Origin: an uncultured Clostridia bacterium
Lineage (GTDB): Bacteria; Bacillota; Clostridia; TANB77; CAG-508
DNA length: 40,978 nucleotides
Direction: 5' to 3'
Assembly: GCA_947629045.1 (NCBI GenBank)
Contig: CANRCF010000012.1
Location: 1 to 40,978 of the forward strand
Shown: positions 8,302 to 17,007 of the stretch, in pieces
How the letters are laid out: every line of letters begins with the position of its first letter
Position numbering within the stretch: the stretch's first letter is position 1
The notes under the pieces: model-generated
What the model saw: the letters and a program-made list of their open reading frames with translations, nothing else
What the model was told of the DNA's origin: nothing
Database searches by the model: none
Translations under genes and position numbers: made by a program

Positions 8302-9033
8302 TTATTCAAAAAATTCAGCCACTATTTTTTCATTTATTTTATTTAAGTATTTTCCATCAATTTTACCTATAGTACCATTAAAATTTAGTCTTAATATACT
8401 TACTTTTTTCATTCTTGTTATATTTGCCCATCTAGTTATATTTTTAAATCGATAAATATTATCTATCTGTACTATTTCATTAATTCTACTTTTCTTTTCT
8501 TTAAGTTCTGCAAGTGTTATTTTTTTATTATTATAGTCTTGCTCTAATTTTATATATTCTTTTGGTTTTTTAGAAGATATAGGCAAAACAAATAATTCAC
8601 TATCGAAATTCTTTAATATAATTGCTGGATGCATTCCTCCAAATTCATTTCCTATATTAAAACCAAAATCTATCCATACAACATTTCCTCTTTTTAGTAA
8701 TATTTTTTTTACTAATAACATTGTATCTTCTTTAGAAATGTCTGTATTATTAAATATATAGTTATTATTTTTTAAAATATAATTATTATTAATTATATTT
8801 CTTAATTGTGCAGTTAGTCTCTCATAATTATACTCATCAATTCTATAATTTGTTAATGTATATTTTACTATATTTCTATAGATATAATTTTTATCATTTT
8901 CATTTAATACTTTTTCCGTTTTATCTTTAATCCATGTGAAATATAGCTTACCTCTTTTTATATCATTTTCTGTATTTAAAGATTTTCTAAATTTTCGTAA
9001 TTTTTTAAGACAATTTATATAAATTTCTTTCAT
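8302..9033 (-). CDS. MazF/PemK-like protein with N-terminal helical extension
   Basis: A 243-residue protein. The C-terminal half (about 115-243) looks like the MazF/PemK endoribonuclease fold: RGNVVWIDFG at 115-124, an acidic GNEFGG turn, MHPAIIL at 134-140, LPISS at 150-154, then the INEIVQIDNIYRF strand. MazF toxins normally have Arg before the Pro and Thr in the later strand; here they are His and Ser, so activity is uncertain. Residues 1-110 are a charged Asn/Lys-rich extension not found in classical MazF. No protein antitoxin gene is adjacent. TAAGGAGTG precedes the ATG, and a promoter lies at 9067-9095. Composition is even more AT-rich than the flanks. Related repeats bracket the region. 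Confidence 0.7.
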   Translation of the reverse strand: MKEIYINCLKKLRKFRKSLNTENDIKRGKLYFTWIKDKTEKVLNENDKNYIYRNIVKYTLTNYRIDEYNYERLTAQLRNIINNNYILKNNNYIFNNTDISKEDTMLLVKKILLKRGNVVWIDFGFNIGNEFGGMHPAIILKNFDSELFVLPISSKKPKEYIKLEQDYNNKKITLAELKEKKSRINEIVQIDNIYRFKNITRWANITRMKKVSILRLNFNGTIGKIDGKYLNKINEKIVAEFFE

Positions 9034-9066
9034 GAAATCACACTCCTTAAACTTATTTGCATCTAT

Positions 9067-9095
9067 AGTATATCAAACTTTTGTTCTTATTTCAA
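9067..9095 (-). promoter_or_regulatory. Putative promoter of the MazF-like gene
   Basis: Minus-strand TTGAAA (9090-9095) and TATACT (9067-9072) have a 17-base spacer and lie 34 bases before the start codon. Confidence 0.55.
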
Positions 9096-9150
9096 TAGAT
9101 TTTATATGATTTTTAAAATTTATATATATTTTTTATTCCAATAAAAAAAT

Positions 9151-9215
9151 AGAGAGCTCGAAATTCATGCTTTCTACTTATCTTGTTCGATGTGGTTCCT
9201 AAATGGAACCACATC
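9151..9215. repeat. Second copy of an AGAGAGCTCGAAATTC repeat plus an 11-bp perfect hairpin
   Basis: Bases 9151-9166 match 8053-8068 exactly (16 bases) and the similarity continues loosely. 23 bases further on is a perfect stem GATGTGGTTCC/GGAACCACATC (9189-9199, 9205-9215) with a 5-base loop. A third hairpin, TTAAGGTG/CACCTTAA, is at 9399-9423. The 450-base gap 9034-9484 holds these elements, the MazF promoter and the rplS terminator, and no gene that I can see. Confidence 0.6.
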
Positions 9216-9440
9216 TTATTATCGTATATATTAATTTTTTTATATCTTCATTTGATAATTCATTTTAAATTGTTAAATTATTTTCTTCCATAAATTCACA
9301 TCCTTTTCATTTGTATATATTTTAAAACATTTGTTTGTATATGTCAATGGTTTTATGGAAATTTCTATTTTTTATATGCTGGTCTCTTTCATTTTCGTTT
9401 AAGGTGAAATTTTTACACCTTAAAGATTTATATTAGATAA

Positions 9441-9479
9441 AAAAAACTTACGAAACCTATAAAGGCTCGTAAGTTTTTT
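9441..9479 (-). terminator. Intrinsic terminator of the ylxM-rplS operon
   Basis: A 13-bp stem (9441-9453 with 9467-9479, core ACTTACGA/TCGTAAGT) ends in a T-run on the minus strand, five bases beyond the rplS stop codon. Confidence 0.85.
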
Positions 9480-9484
9480 TAATT

Positions 9485-10198
9485 TTATTCAGCTTTCTTA
9501 TCGTCTACTGGTTCTTCTTTAACATCTTCAACTTTTTCTTCTTTTACAGTATCAACAGTTTCTTGAACAGTTGGTTTTTCTGTTTCAACTGCTGGTGCTT
9601 CTTCTGGAGCAAATTCAGTTTTTGGTTCTTCTACTTTTGCTTCTTCCTTAACTTCTTCAGTTGCAACTTCTGCTTTAGGAGCTTCCTCTGCTACTTTTTC
9701 TTCTTTAACAGGTTCTTCAGCTACTACTTCTTCTGCAACTGGTGCCTCAGCAACTGCTTCAGCTGTTTCAGTAACTTCTTGGGCTGGAGCTTCTTCTTCT
9801 GCTGGTTCTTCTGCTAAATCTTCTTTAATTGTAAGCTCTTCATTTTCAATTCTAGCTAATACATTTTCTCTAGTCTTAGCAGCTTTACCAACTCTATCTC
9901 TTAAATAGAATAGTTTTGCTCTTCTTGCTTTACCAACTCTTACAACTTCTACTTTTTCTACTAATGGTGAATGAACTAAGAATGTTTTTTCAACACCTAC
10001 ACCATAAGAAATTTTTCTTACTGTAAAAGTTTCGTTAACTCCTCCGTTTTGTTTTTTAATAATAATTCCTTCAAAAACTTGAATTCTTTCTCTATTACCT
10101 TCTTTAATTTTTTGATGTACTCTAACAGTATCACCAATTTTTAAATTAGGTATCTTGTTTTTTAATTGTTCGTGTTCAATTGATTTTATGATATCCAT
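9485..10198 (-). CDS. rplS: Ribosomal protein L19 with a long acidic C-terminal tail
   Basis: Large-subunit protein L19, at the 30S-50S interface. Residues 1-112 are a complete L19: [51 protein letters not shown]19 is normally about 115 residues. Here it continues for about 125 more residues made almost only of Glu, Ala, Val, Pro, Lys and Thr, predicted disordered and acidic. The reading frame is continuous with host-like codon use, so this is a real extension and not a read-through. GGAGG precedes the ATG. Last gene of the ylxM-ffh-rpsP-khpA-rimM-trmD-rplS operon. Confidence 0.95.
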   Translation of the reverse strand: MDIIKSIEHEQLKNKIPNLKIGDTVRVHQKIKEGNRERIQVFEGIIIKKQNGGVNETFTVRKISYGVGVEKTFLVHSPLVEKVEVVRVGKARRAKLFYLRDRVGKAAKTRENVLARIENEELTIKEDLAEEPAEEEAPAQEVTETAEAVAEAPVAEEVVAEEPVKEEKVAEEAPKAEVATEEVKEEAKVEEPKTEFAPEEAPAVETEKPTVQETVDTVKEEKVEDVKEEPVDDKKAE

Positions 10199-10292
10199 AT
10201 CTTGAATATCCTCCTTTCTTAATTTTTTTTAATCACGCTTTAAATTTTAAAATGTTTTCACATATTTTAATGTTCACACATTTTTATTCTTT

Positions 10293-10958
10293 TTAGTTTA
10301 ATAAATCTGGTCTTTTCTTTTTTGTTATTTCAATGGACTTTTCTTCTCTCCATTTTTTTATATTTTCATGATGTCCAGATAGTAAAACTTCTGGCACACT
10401 TTTCTCGTGAAATACTTCTGGTCTTGTGTATTGTGGGTATTCCAAAAGGTTATTTGTAAAAGATTCTTCTTTTGTTGAGTCTTCTTTTAAAACACCTTCT
10501 ACATATCTGCTTACAGAATCTACAAGCACCATTGCTGGAAGCTCTCCACCTGTTAACACATAATCACCTATCGATATTTCTTCATCTACTATTTCATCTA
10601 ATACTCTTTGGTCTATTCCTTCATAATGTCCACATAATAAAATGATGTGTTCTTGTTTAGAAAGTTCTACAACTTTTTTCTGGTTTAATACTTTTCCTTG
10701 TGGAGATAAATAAATAACTTTGGCTTTTTCCTTATCTAAAATAGAATTATAGGCATCATATACAACATCTGGCATCATTACCATTCCTGCCCCTCCACCA
10801 TAAGGTGTGTCATCTACTTTTTTATGCTTGTCTTTGGAAAAATCTCTTATATTTATTAAATTTATTTCCAATAACTCTTTTTCAGTAGCTCTACCAATAA
10901 TACTTTGTTTTACTGGCTCAAACATTTCTGGGAAAAGAGTTAATATATCAAACTTCAT
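10293..10958 (-). CDS. trmD: tRNA (guanine-N1)-methyltransferase TrmD
   Basis: Makes m1G37 in tRNAs with G36, preventing +1 frameshifting. The 221-residue SPOUT knotted enzyme shows [11 protein letters not shown] at 3-13, [13 protein letters not shown] at 49-61, [12 protein letters not shown] at 107-118 and [14 protein letters not shown] at 129-142. AAGGGA lies before the ATG. It sits between rimM and rplS as usual. Its role in frame maintenance is worth recalling given the apparent +1 shifts elsewhere, but the enzyme itself looks complete. Confidence 0.96.
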   Translation of the reverse strand: MKFDILTLFPEMFEPVKQSIIGRATEKELLEINLINIRDFSKDKHKKVDDTPYGGGAGMVMMPDVVYDAYNSILDKEKAKVIYLSPQGKVLNQKKVVELSKQEHIILLCGHYEGIDQRVLDEIVDEEISIGDYVLTGGELPAMVLVDSVSRYVEGVLKEDSTKEESFTNNLLEYPQYTRPEVFHEKSVPEVLLSGHHENIKKWREEKSIEITKKKRPDLLN

Positions 10959-10979
10959 TATATTTTCCCTTCTAAATTT

Positions 10980-11489
10980 TTAAACTAATCCTTTTAATAA
11001 ATGAACAACTATTTTCTCGTTTTCTATATCAACTTGTTTGATAACTTCTTTTGTTGCTGGCAATAAAATTTGTTTGCCAAGTGAATCTTTTACTACATAA
11101 ATGTCGTTTGCTCCTGAGTTATAAATATCATCTACATTTCCAAGTAATATACCTTCTTCTGTATAGACAGGTAAGCCAATTAAATCTGCTATGAAATAAG
11201 TACCTTCTGGAAGCTTTCTTGCATCTTTTCTTGCTATTTTTAAGTAAGAACCTCTATACTTTTCTGCTTCTTCTATTGTATCAATTCCTTTTAACTTCAA
11301 TAGAACTTGATTTTTACTGTACTTTGTTTCTTCTACTTCAATTTCTATTAGCTTTCCATCTTTTTCTAAAAGAAGTTTTTTTAAAGTTTCAAATTGTGAT
11401 ATATCATCTGTAAATGGATTTACTTTAACCATTCCTTTTATTCCAAAATGATTTACAATTTGACCAATTTCAAAATATTCTTGTTTCAT
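10980..11489 (-). CDS. rimM: 16S rRNA processing protein RimM
   Basis: A 30S maturation factor that binds S19. The 169-residue protein has the N-terminal barrel (EIGQIVNHFGIKGMVKV near 6-22) and the C-terminal PRC barrel (YFIADLIGLPVYTEEG near 97-112, then LLPATKEVIKQVDIE). GAGGAAAA precedes the ATG. It lies 10 bases after khpA and 21 bases before trmD. Confidence 0.95.
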   Translation of the reverse strand: MKQEYFEIGQIVNHFGIKGMVKVNPFTDDISQFETLKKLLLEKDGKLIEIEVEETKYSKNQVLLKLKGIDTIEEAEKYRGSYLKIARKDARKLPEGTYFIADLIGLPVYTEEGILLGNVDDIYNSGANDIYVVKDSLGKQILLPATKEVIKQVDIENEKIVVHLLKGLV

Positions 11490-11499
11490 GTATTTTCCT

Positions 11500-11730
11500 C
11501 TAATCTAAAAACTCAACAACTACTCTTTTATGTTCTTTAGAAGCTAAGGATTTCATAATTGTACGAATTGATTTTGCAACTCTACCTTGTTTTCCAATTA
11601 CTCTACCCATGTCACCATCTGCTACTTTTACTTCAAAAGTAATTTGGTGTTCATCTTCTTTAGATGTAATTGTTACATCATTTTTGTTTTCTACTAGATT
11701 TAAGATAATAGTTTCTAAAATTTCTTTCAT
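11500..11730 (-). CDS. khpA: KH-domain RNA-binding protein KhpA
   Basis: A 76-residue single KH domain (YlqC/KhpA family) with the GKQGR loop of the GxxG motif near residues 46-50. In other Firmicutes it pairs with KhpB to bind RNA and affect cell-wall synthesis. AAAGGT lies before the ATG. It sits between rpsP and rimM, the usual position. Confidence 0.93.
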   Translation of the reverse strand: MKEILETIILNLVENKNDVTITSKEDEHQITFEVKVADGDMGRVIGKQGRVAKSIRTIMKSLASKEHKRVVVEFLD

Positions 11731-11810
11731 CTTTTTACCTTTCTAATAGTACTTAAATAATCTTTACTTAATTATTTAATACTTAATCACATTTGTTTTA
11801 AGAGTTTTTA

Positions 11811-12050
11811 TTATTTTTTATTTACTCTTTCTACTAATGATTTTACAGAATCTGTTGGTTTTGCACCGTTTTTTACCCATGTAGCGAATTTTTCATTGTC
11901 AATTACGATTGTTGAAGGTTCTGTCATTGGATCATAAGAACCAATTTTTTCAATGATTTTTCCATCTCTTGCTCTTCTAGAATCTGCAACTACTATGTGA
12001 TAGAATGGAGCTTTTTTAGCACCTTGTCTTTGTAATCTAATTTTTACCAT
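11811..12050 (-). CDS. rpsP: Ribosomal protein S16
   Basis: A small-subunit protein of 79 residues, normal length. Family signatures [16 protein letters not shown] at 2-17 and the [21 protein letters not shown] strand are intact. GGGGTGA lies six bases before the ATG. Second core gene of the ffh-rplS operon. Confidence 0.97.
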   Translation of the reverse strand: MVKIRLQRQGAKKAPFYHIVVADSRRARDGKIIEKIGSYDPMTEPSTIVIDNEKFATWVKNGAKPTDSVKSLVERVNKK

Positions 12051-12211
12051 AATTTCACCCCCTGAATTTTTTAAGTTAGCTTAAAGTTGAAATAAATCTA
12101 ACTTTTCAGCTTATTTATATAAAATTAAAAAATTAAAATCTTGATTAAACATTTAATACTTTAATTATTAGCTTTGAATATATGCTAAATAATTGTATTA
12201 TATTTGTAAAT

Positions 12212-13567
12212 TTATTTTAACAAACCTTTAAGGTCTTTTGAATCTAAGCTATTCATTAGCTTCTTCATACCACCTTTATTGTTTTGCATTTGCTTCATCA
12301 TTTTCTGAGTCATTTCAAAGGATTTCATAAACTTATTAATTTCTTGTACAGTTGTACCACTTCCTTTAGCAATACGAACTCGTCTGTTACCATTTAATAT
12401 ACGAGGATTTTTTCTTTCCTCTTTTGTCATAGAGCAAATCATTGCTTCTATTCTAACAAATTCTTTATCGTCAACTTTAACATCTTTTAACTGGTTCATT
12501 CCCGGTATCATTTTTAATATAGAAGAAAAAGAACCCATTTTTTTAATTTGTTTTAATTGTGCTAAATAATCATCTAAGTCCAATTCTTTTTTCTTATTTA
12601 ACTGTTTTTCTAATTTTTCTGCTTCTTCTAGATCAAAAGTTTCTTCTGCTTTTTCGATAATTGATAATACATCACCCATACCTAGAATTCTTTGTGCCAT
12701 TCTTTCTGGATAAAATACTTCAATATCACTTAGCTTTTCACCAGTTGCTGCAAACTTTATTGGTCTTCCAGTTACTTTTTTTACAGATAAAGCTGCACCA
12801 CCACGAGTGTCGCCATCTAATTTGGTAAGTACAACACCGTCAATTCCTAAATTTTCATTAAAAGATTTTGCAACATTTACAGCATCTTGACCTGTCATGC
12901 TATCTACTACTAATAATATTTCATGTGGTTTTACATCTCTTTTAATATTTTTTAGTTCTTGCATTAACTCTTCATCAATATGCAAACGACCTGCAGTATC
13001 TAGAATTACAACATCATTTAATTTGCTCATTGCTACTGACATTGCTTGTTTTGCAATATGTACAACATCTTTAGATTGTTCATTGCTAAACACTGGAATG
13101 TTAAGCTGTGCGCCTACTACTTGTAATTGCTTAATTGCTGCTGGCCTATATATGTCACAAGCTACTAATAATGGCTTTTTACCTTGCTTTCTAAGAAGAT
13201 TAGCAATTTTACCTGCTGTTGTAGTTTTTCCTGAACCTTGCAAACCTACTAACATAATAACTGTTGGAGGGTTTGGTGTAAAGTTTATTTTACTTTCTGT
13301 TCCACCTAAAAGCTCTACTAGCTCGTCTTTTACAACTTTTACAACTTGTTGACCTGGTGTTAATGATTTTAAAACATCTTGACCTAAAGCTTTTTCTTGA
13401 ACCTGAGCTATAAATTCTTTTACTATTAAATAGTTAACATCTGCTTCTAGCAAAGCAAGCTTTACTTCTCTTAACATATCTTTTAAATCAGATTCTGTAA
13501 TTCTTGCTTTTCCTCTTAATCTTCTTGTAATGTCTTGAAGTTTTGAACTTAAACCTTCAAAAGCCAT
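12212..13567 (-). CDS. ffh: Signal recognition particle GTPase Ffh
   Basis: The protein part of SRP, which targets nascent membrane proteins to FtsY and SecYEG. The 451 residues comprise the N-domain (1-90), the G-domain with P-loop GLQGSGKTTT at 108-117, DTAGRLHIDEE and TKLDGD, and the Met-rich M-domain from about 325 ending in MTQKMMKQMQ and a Gly/Lys/Leu tail. GAGGTG lies seven bases before the ATG. It is downstream of ylxM, its usual partner. Confidence 0.97.
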   Translation of the reverse strand: MAFEGLSSKLQDITRRLRGKARITESDLKDMLREVKLALLEADVNYLIVKEFIAQVQEKALGQDVLKSLTPGQQVVKVVKDELVELLGGTESKINFTPNPPTVIMLVGLQGSGKTTTAGKIANLLRKQGKKPLLVACDIYRPAAIKQLQVVGAQLNIPVFSNEQSKDVVHIAKQAMSVAMSKLNDVVILDTAGRLHIDEELMQELKNIKRDVKPHEILLVVDSMTGQDAVNVAKSFNENLGIDGVVLTKLDGDTRGGAALSVKKVTGRPIKFAATGEKLSDIEVFYPERMAQRILGMGDVLSIIEKAEETFDLEEAEKLEKQLNKKKELDLDDYLAQLKQIKKMGSFSSILKMIPGMNQLKDVKVDDKEFVRIEAMICSMTKEERKNPRILNGNRRVRIAKGSGTTVQEINKFMKSFEMTQKMMKQMQNNKGGMKKLMNSLDSKDLKGLLK

Positions 13568-13705
13568 TTAAGCACCTCTTTTTCTCTTAAGATTAGTCCT
13601 TGTACCTATAATAATTATTGAGCAATTTTTTATATATGTTAGTTCGTATATTACTATTTATATTGCTTCATTAAAATTTCAAGTATAGGACCATGATTTG
13701 ATTTT

Positions 13706-14053
13706 TTAAGCTAAACAACTTAGTTCTTGGCATACATGTTCTAAAATTTTTGCAATCTTTTTGTCAGAAGATGTATCTTCTATTTTGCTTAATTCTTGCA
13801 AAATTTGTTGAAGTTGTTTATCTTGTTTTAATGTTCTTTCCATAAATGCTAGCTTTTCTTCTAATTCGAAAAGTTTACTCTCTCCCTTCTTGATAATATC
13901 TCTTACTGCTTGCCTTGTAATATTATTATTCTCGGCAATTTCAGAAAGTGATAAGTCATTGTTGTAATAGTCGTTTATAAATTCATATTGCTTTTTTGTT
14001 AGCATTTTTCCATATATTTGGCATAGCATACTAACTTGTATATTTTTTTCCAA
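13706..14053 (-). CDS. ylxM: YlxM family (UPF0122) DNA-binding protein
   Basis: A small sigma-70-region-4-like helix-turn-helix protein encoded beside ffh, whose product influences SRP components in streptococci. LTKKQYEFINDYYNNDLSLS and EIAENNNITRQAVRD form the HTH. I place the start at TTG 14053 (peptide EKNIQVSMLCQ...), which has GGGAGTGAT nine bases upstream. The longer frame from 14110 would begin inside a terminator-like palindrome. The product is about 115 residues. Transcription probably starts at the promoter 14128-14156. Confidence 0.9.
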   Translation of the reverse strand: MEKNIQVSMLCQIYGKMLTKKQYEFINDYYNNDLSLSEIAENNNITRQAVRDIIKKGESKLFELEEKLAFMERTLKQDKQLQQILQELSKIEDTSSDKKIAKILEHVCQELSCLA

Positions 14054-14100
14054 CTTTTCATCACTCCCTATTTTTAGTAAGTAATATTTTGCACAAAAAA

Positions 14101-14127
14101 ATATTAGCATTTTTGTAATGCTAATAT
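14101..14127 (-). terminator. Terminator-like palindrome overlapping the ylxM promoter start region
   Basis: A perfect 10-bp inverted repeat ATATTAGCAT/ATGCTAATAT (14101-14110, 14118-14127) has a 7-base loop, followed on the minus strand by seven T. It has the form of an intrinsic terminator for spoIIP transcripts arriving from upstream, and it abuts the -10 box at 14128-14133. It could equally be an operator. Confidence 0.65.
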
Positions 14128-14156
14128 ACTTTACACTATTTTTTTCGATTTGTCAA
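14128..14156 (-). promoter_or_regulatory. Promoter of the ylxM-ffh-rpsP-rplS operon
   Basis: Minus-strand TTGACA (14151-14156) and TAAAGT (14128-14133) have a 17-base spacer. The expected start site falls inside the palindrome 14101-14127. The remaining gap to spoIIP (14157-14319) holds only AT-rich sequence with a short 6-bp hairpin at 14266-14280. Confidence 0.7.
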
Positions 14157-14319
14157 GTGTTTTAGTGATTTTTTTGTAAATTGCATTTACTTTACAGAAT
14201 TGCATTTAACTTTTCACTTGATGAATATAATTTTTTAGATTTTTTATATTTCATAAAATTGTTTTTAACTCTTTGAGTTATTTTTTACTTGATATTTTGC
14301 TATAACAAATATCATAAAA

Positions 14320-15510
14320 TTATTTCAATACCTCACTAAAAACTTTTGCTAAATATTTCATACTAACTAAAGTTTGGTCTAAGGTATTTCCTGTTGCTCC
14401 TACTTCTATTAAACAGGCTGCTTTTGATACGTGTTGGTTATAGCCTGAATAACGCAAAATAATTGGTTTAAATAGTCCAGGATATAGCTCATTTGCTTTT
14501 TCCTGTATCTTTACTGCAAATTTTAAATTTTGCTCCCAATTCTCATGTTTTATTTTACTTCCATTTCCACCTACTACAAACATTATTTGTGCTGCATATT
14601 CATCTCCTATTTTTACTGTTGGTGCATATTTGGTATCTCCTATGGCGTCTCTATGTAAATCTATTACTATATCAGTATTTTTATTTTCTTTTAATATTTT
14701 AGTTACTGTTGCAAGCGAATTTGTATATGAGCCTGAATAAGATGGATAATCATGTAAAGTCTCATTATGTATAACATTATAGCCATAGCTTTGAAGCTGA
14801 TTTTTTAACTCTTTTCCAACTCTTACTACTGAATAATTTTTGTCAGTAGTTCTAAAATTTCCAGTTGGTTTATATGTATATTTTGGGCTAGATGTATAAC
14901 TTTCGCACGCATGCGTGTGAAATATAACTATATTTTCTTTGCTAACTTCTATATTTGGCGTTAGAATTTCCTTAGTTAATTTATAGTCTGTTTCGTTTTT
15001 TACTTTTACGCCATTATATTGAGTTGTATACTTTTCTGGTACATTTGAGCTTTGTACCTCTGTTTTTAACCCAGTTTCAGCTTTTTCTACTGGTGTTTCA
15101 TTTGTAGTTTGACTTTCCTCTTCTGTTTGGCTTTGGCTATTTCCTTCTGATGATTGATTTTGTGCTAACAAAGCTTGATTATTGTTTCCACCTAAATTCT
15201 GCCCACTAATATTAGATTGAGAGCCATCATCTATTGAAGATAACATTTCTAACTCTACTGTAAATGCCATTTGCAGAGGATTTATAATGTTTTTAGTTTT
15301 TTCTTCTTTTTCACTTAAAGATGAAATTCCCGGAACTGTAACATCTAAGCAAGAGGAAAAAGAATTGTTTTGTATGATTTCTAAGGATTTATCAGTTACT
15401 TTTTTACTCGAAACAAATTTTGTTATAGCTATAATTATTGCTATAACAACTGTTATTTTTATTATATATCTCAATATATCTTTTAAGCTAATTACAGCCA
15501 TATTTATCAT
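14320..15510 (-). CDS. spoIIP: Stage II sporulation protein P
   Basis: A peptidoglycan amidase/endopeptidase that works with SpoIID and SpoIIM to thin septal wall during forespore engulfment. The 396-residue protein has an N-terminal membrane anchor at about 12-31, a Gln/Ser/Glu-rich linker (about 95-160), and a catalytic domain with HTHACESY (His198, His200, Glu203), DLHRDA, and the C-terminal CLIEVGATGNTLDQ motif. GGAG lies 12 bases before the first ATG; a second ATG three codons in is possible. The gene implies a spore-forming lineage. A sigma-E-like promoter candidate is upstream. Confidence 0.94.
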   Translation of the reverse strand: MINMAVISLKDILRYIIKITVVIAIIIAITKFVSSKKVTDKSLEIIQNNSFSSCLDVTVPGISSLSEKEEKTKNIINPLQMAFTVELEMLSSIDDGSQSNISGQNLGGNNNQALLAQNQSSEGNSQSQTEEESQTTNETPVEKAETGLKTEVQSSNVPEKYTTQYNGVKVKNETDYKLTKEILTPNIEVSKENIVIFHTHACESYTSSPKYTYKPTGNFRTTDKNYSVVRVGKELKNQLQSYGYNVIHNETLHDYPSYSGSYTNSLATVTKILKENKNTDIVIDLHRDAIGDTKYAPTVKIGDEYAAQIMFVVGGNGSKIKHENWEQNLKFAVKIQEKANELYPGLFKPIILRYSGYNQHVSKAACLIEVGATGNTLDQTLVSMKYLAKVFSEVLK

Positions 15511-15547
15511 AAAATTTTGCTTCTCCTTTGTCCATAGTATTATATTA

Positions 15548-15575
15548 AATATATGCTAAGTCGTTGAAAATATGT
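15548..15575 (-). promoter_or_regulatory. Candidate sigma-E-type sporulation promoter of spoIIP
   Basis: On the minus strand ACATATT (15569-15575) and CATATATT (15548-15555) are 13 bases apart, resembling the sigma-E -35 and -10 elements, and lie about 40 bases before the spoIIP start. AT-rich sequence makes chance matches likely. Confidence 0.35.
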
Positions 15576-15592
15576 CTGTAAAAATAGCTACA

Positions 15593-15632
15593 AAAAATCC
15601 TTACTAAGATTATTTTCTTGGTAAGGATTTTT
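15593..15632 (-). terminator. Intrinsic terminator after hisS
   Basis: The 12-bp stem AAAAATCCTTAC/GTAAGGATTTTT (15593-15604, 15621-15632) is extended inward by four or five more pairs, with a T-run on the minus strand. It lies 11 bases beyond the hisS stop codon and ends the recJ-relA-hisS operon. Confidence 0.85.
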
Positions 15633-15642
15633 CATATTTTTA

Positions 15643-16959
15643 TTAAACTTTGTATTTTATACTCTTAACAATCTCTTCTGCATTCATTGAAACTAAAGTT
15701 TCTTCTCCTGTTTCCATATTCTTAATTTTTACCTGATTTGAATTTATTTCATCTTCTCCAATTACTATTACATAAGGTATTTTTAGCTTATCTGCATATT
15801 TAAATTTTGCCTTTATTTTTTTATCATTTAAATAAATTTCTGTATTTAAGTCATTTTTCCTCAATTCATTTGCAAGCTCTATTGGCTTTGTCATGTCTTC
15901 CAACATTGGTATAATCAAAACATCAGCCATTGAATATTTTTCTGCTTTTATTAAAGATAATTCATTTAACTTATCAAATAATCTGGTTAGTCCTATTGAA
16001 ATTCCTACACCCGGTAATTTTTTATCTGTATAATATTCAGCTAAATTCTCATATCTACCACCTGAGCATATACTTCCTAATTCTCTATACTTATTTAAAA
16101 ATGTTTCATATACAGTTCCTGTGTAATAATCTAAACCTCTTGCAATAGTTAGGTCTACTTTAAGGTTTTCTTCTGGAACACCAAATACTTTAACATATTT
16201 TACTACTGTTGATAGTTCCTCTAAACCTTTTTTGAAATTTTCATTTTCTATTCCAAGGCTTTCTAATTTTGCAAGCTTTTCACTATTTGTTCCTTGAATT
16301 GTAATAAAGTCTATTATTTTATCTACTTCTTCTTTGCTTAATCCTATTTCTTCTAATTCTTCTTTTACTTTGTCTGCTCCTATTTTTTCAATTTTATCAA
16401 TAACACGCATAATTTGAACAGAGTTTTCTTTTTGATTTAAGCTTTCAAATAATCCATTTAATATTTTTCTATTGTTAATGCAAATTGTAAAATCTTCAAA
16501 TCCTAACTCTTTTATTAAGCTATATATTACACTTGGAATTTCTGCATCATTTATAATGTCAAGCTCTCCGTCTCCTATAACATCAATATCACATTGATAA
16601 AATTCACGAAATCTACCTTTTTGTGCTTTTTCTCCTCTATATACTTTTCCTATTTGATATCTTCTAAATGGAAAACTTAAATTTCCATAGTTTTTTGCTA
16701 CATATTTTGCAAGTGGTACTGTTAAATCAAATCTCATTGAAAGGTCAGTATCACCTTTTTGAAAACGATAAATTTGCTTTTCTGTTTCTCCTCCTGCTTT
16801 TGCAAGTAGTATTTCAGATAGCTCTAATACTGGTGTATCTAATGGCAAAAAACCAAATTTTTGATATGTTTTTTCTATTTTTTGTTTTATCTGTTCAAAT
16901 AATATTTGTTCATTTGGTAATAATTCCATAAAACCTGGCAGTGTTCTTGGCTCTATCAT
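15643..16959 (-). CDS. hisS: Histidyl-tRNA synthetase
   Basis: A class II synthetase charging tRNA-His. The 438-residue protein shows motif 2 (YRGEKAQKGRFREFYQCDID near 106-125), the histidine-binding LTIARGLDYYTGTVYE stretch, GGRYENLAEYY, the class II motif 3 VGISIGLTRL, and a C-terminal anticodon-binding domain (VLIIPMLED on). GGGAGG lies nine bases before the ATG. It follows the MBL hydrolase in the recJ-relA-MBL-hisS order seen in Clostridia. No T-box leader is visible; the upstream gap is only 48 bases. Confidence 0.97.
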   Translation of the reverse strand: MIEPRTLPGFMELLPNEQILFEQIKQKIEKTYQKFGFLPLDTPVLELSEILLAKAGGETEKQIYRFQKGDTDLSMRFDLTVPLAKYVAKNYGNLSFPFRRYQIGKVYRGEKAQKGRFREFYQCDIDVIGDGELDIINDAEIPSVIYSLIKELGFEDFTICINNRKILNGLFESLNQKENSVQIMRVIDKIEKIGADKVKEELEEIGLSKEEVDKIIDFITIQGTNSEKLAKLESLGIENENFKKGLEELSTVVKYVKVFGVPEENLKVDLTIARGLDYYTGTVYETFLNKYRELGSICSGGRYENLAEYYTDKKLPGVGISIGLTRLFDKLNELSLIKAEKYSMADVLIIPMLEDMTKPIELANELRKNDLNTEIYLNDKKIKAKFKYADKLKIPYVIVIGEDEINSNQVKIKNMETGEETLVSMNAEEIVKSIKYKV

Positions 16960-17007
16960 ATTTCTTTCCTCCCTTTTTTTAGTCTAAAAATATTATATTT
17001 TTAGAAT

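Noticed and set aside
9563..9817. Plus-strand frame rich in Phe, Cys and Ser
   Set aside because: Shadow of the acidic L19 tail on the opposite strand.
16960..17007. T-box leader for hisS
   Set aside because: The 48-base gap is too short and shows no T-box or terminator/antiterminator.
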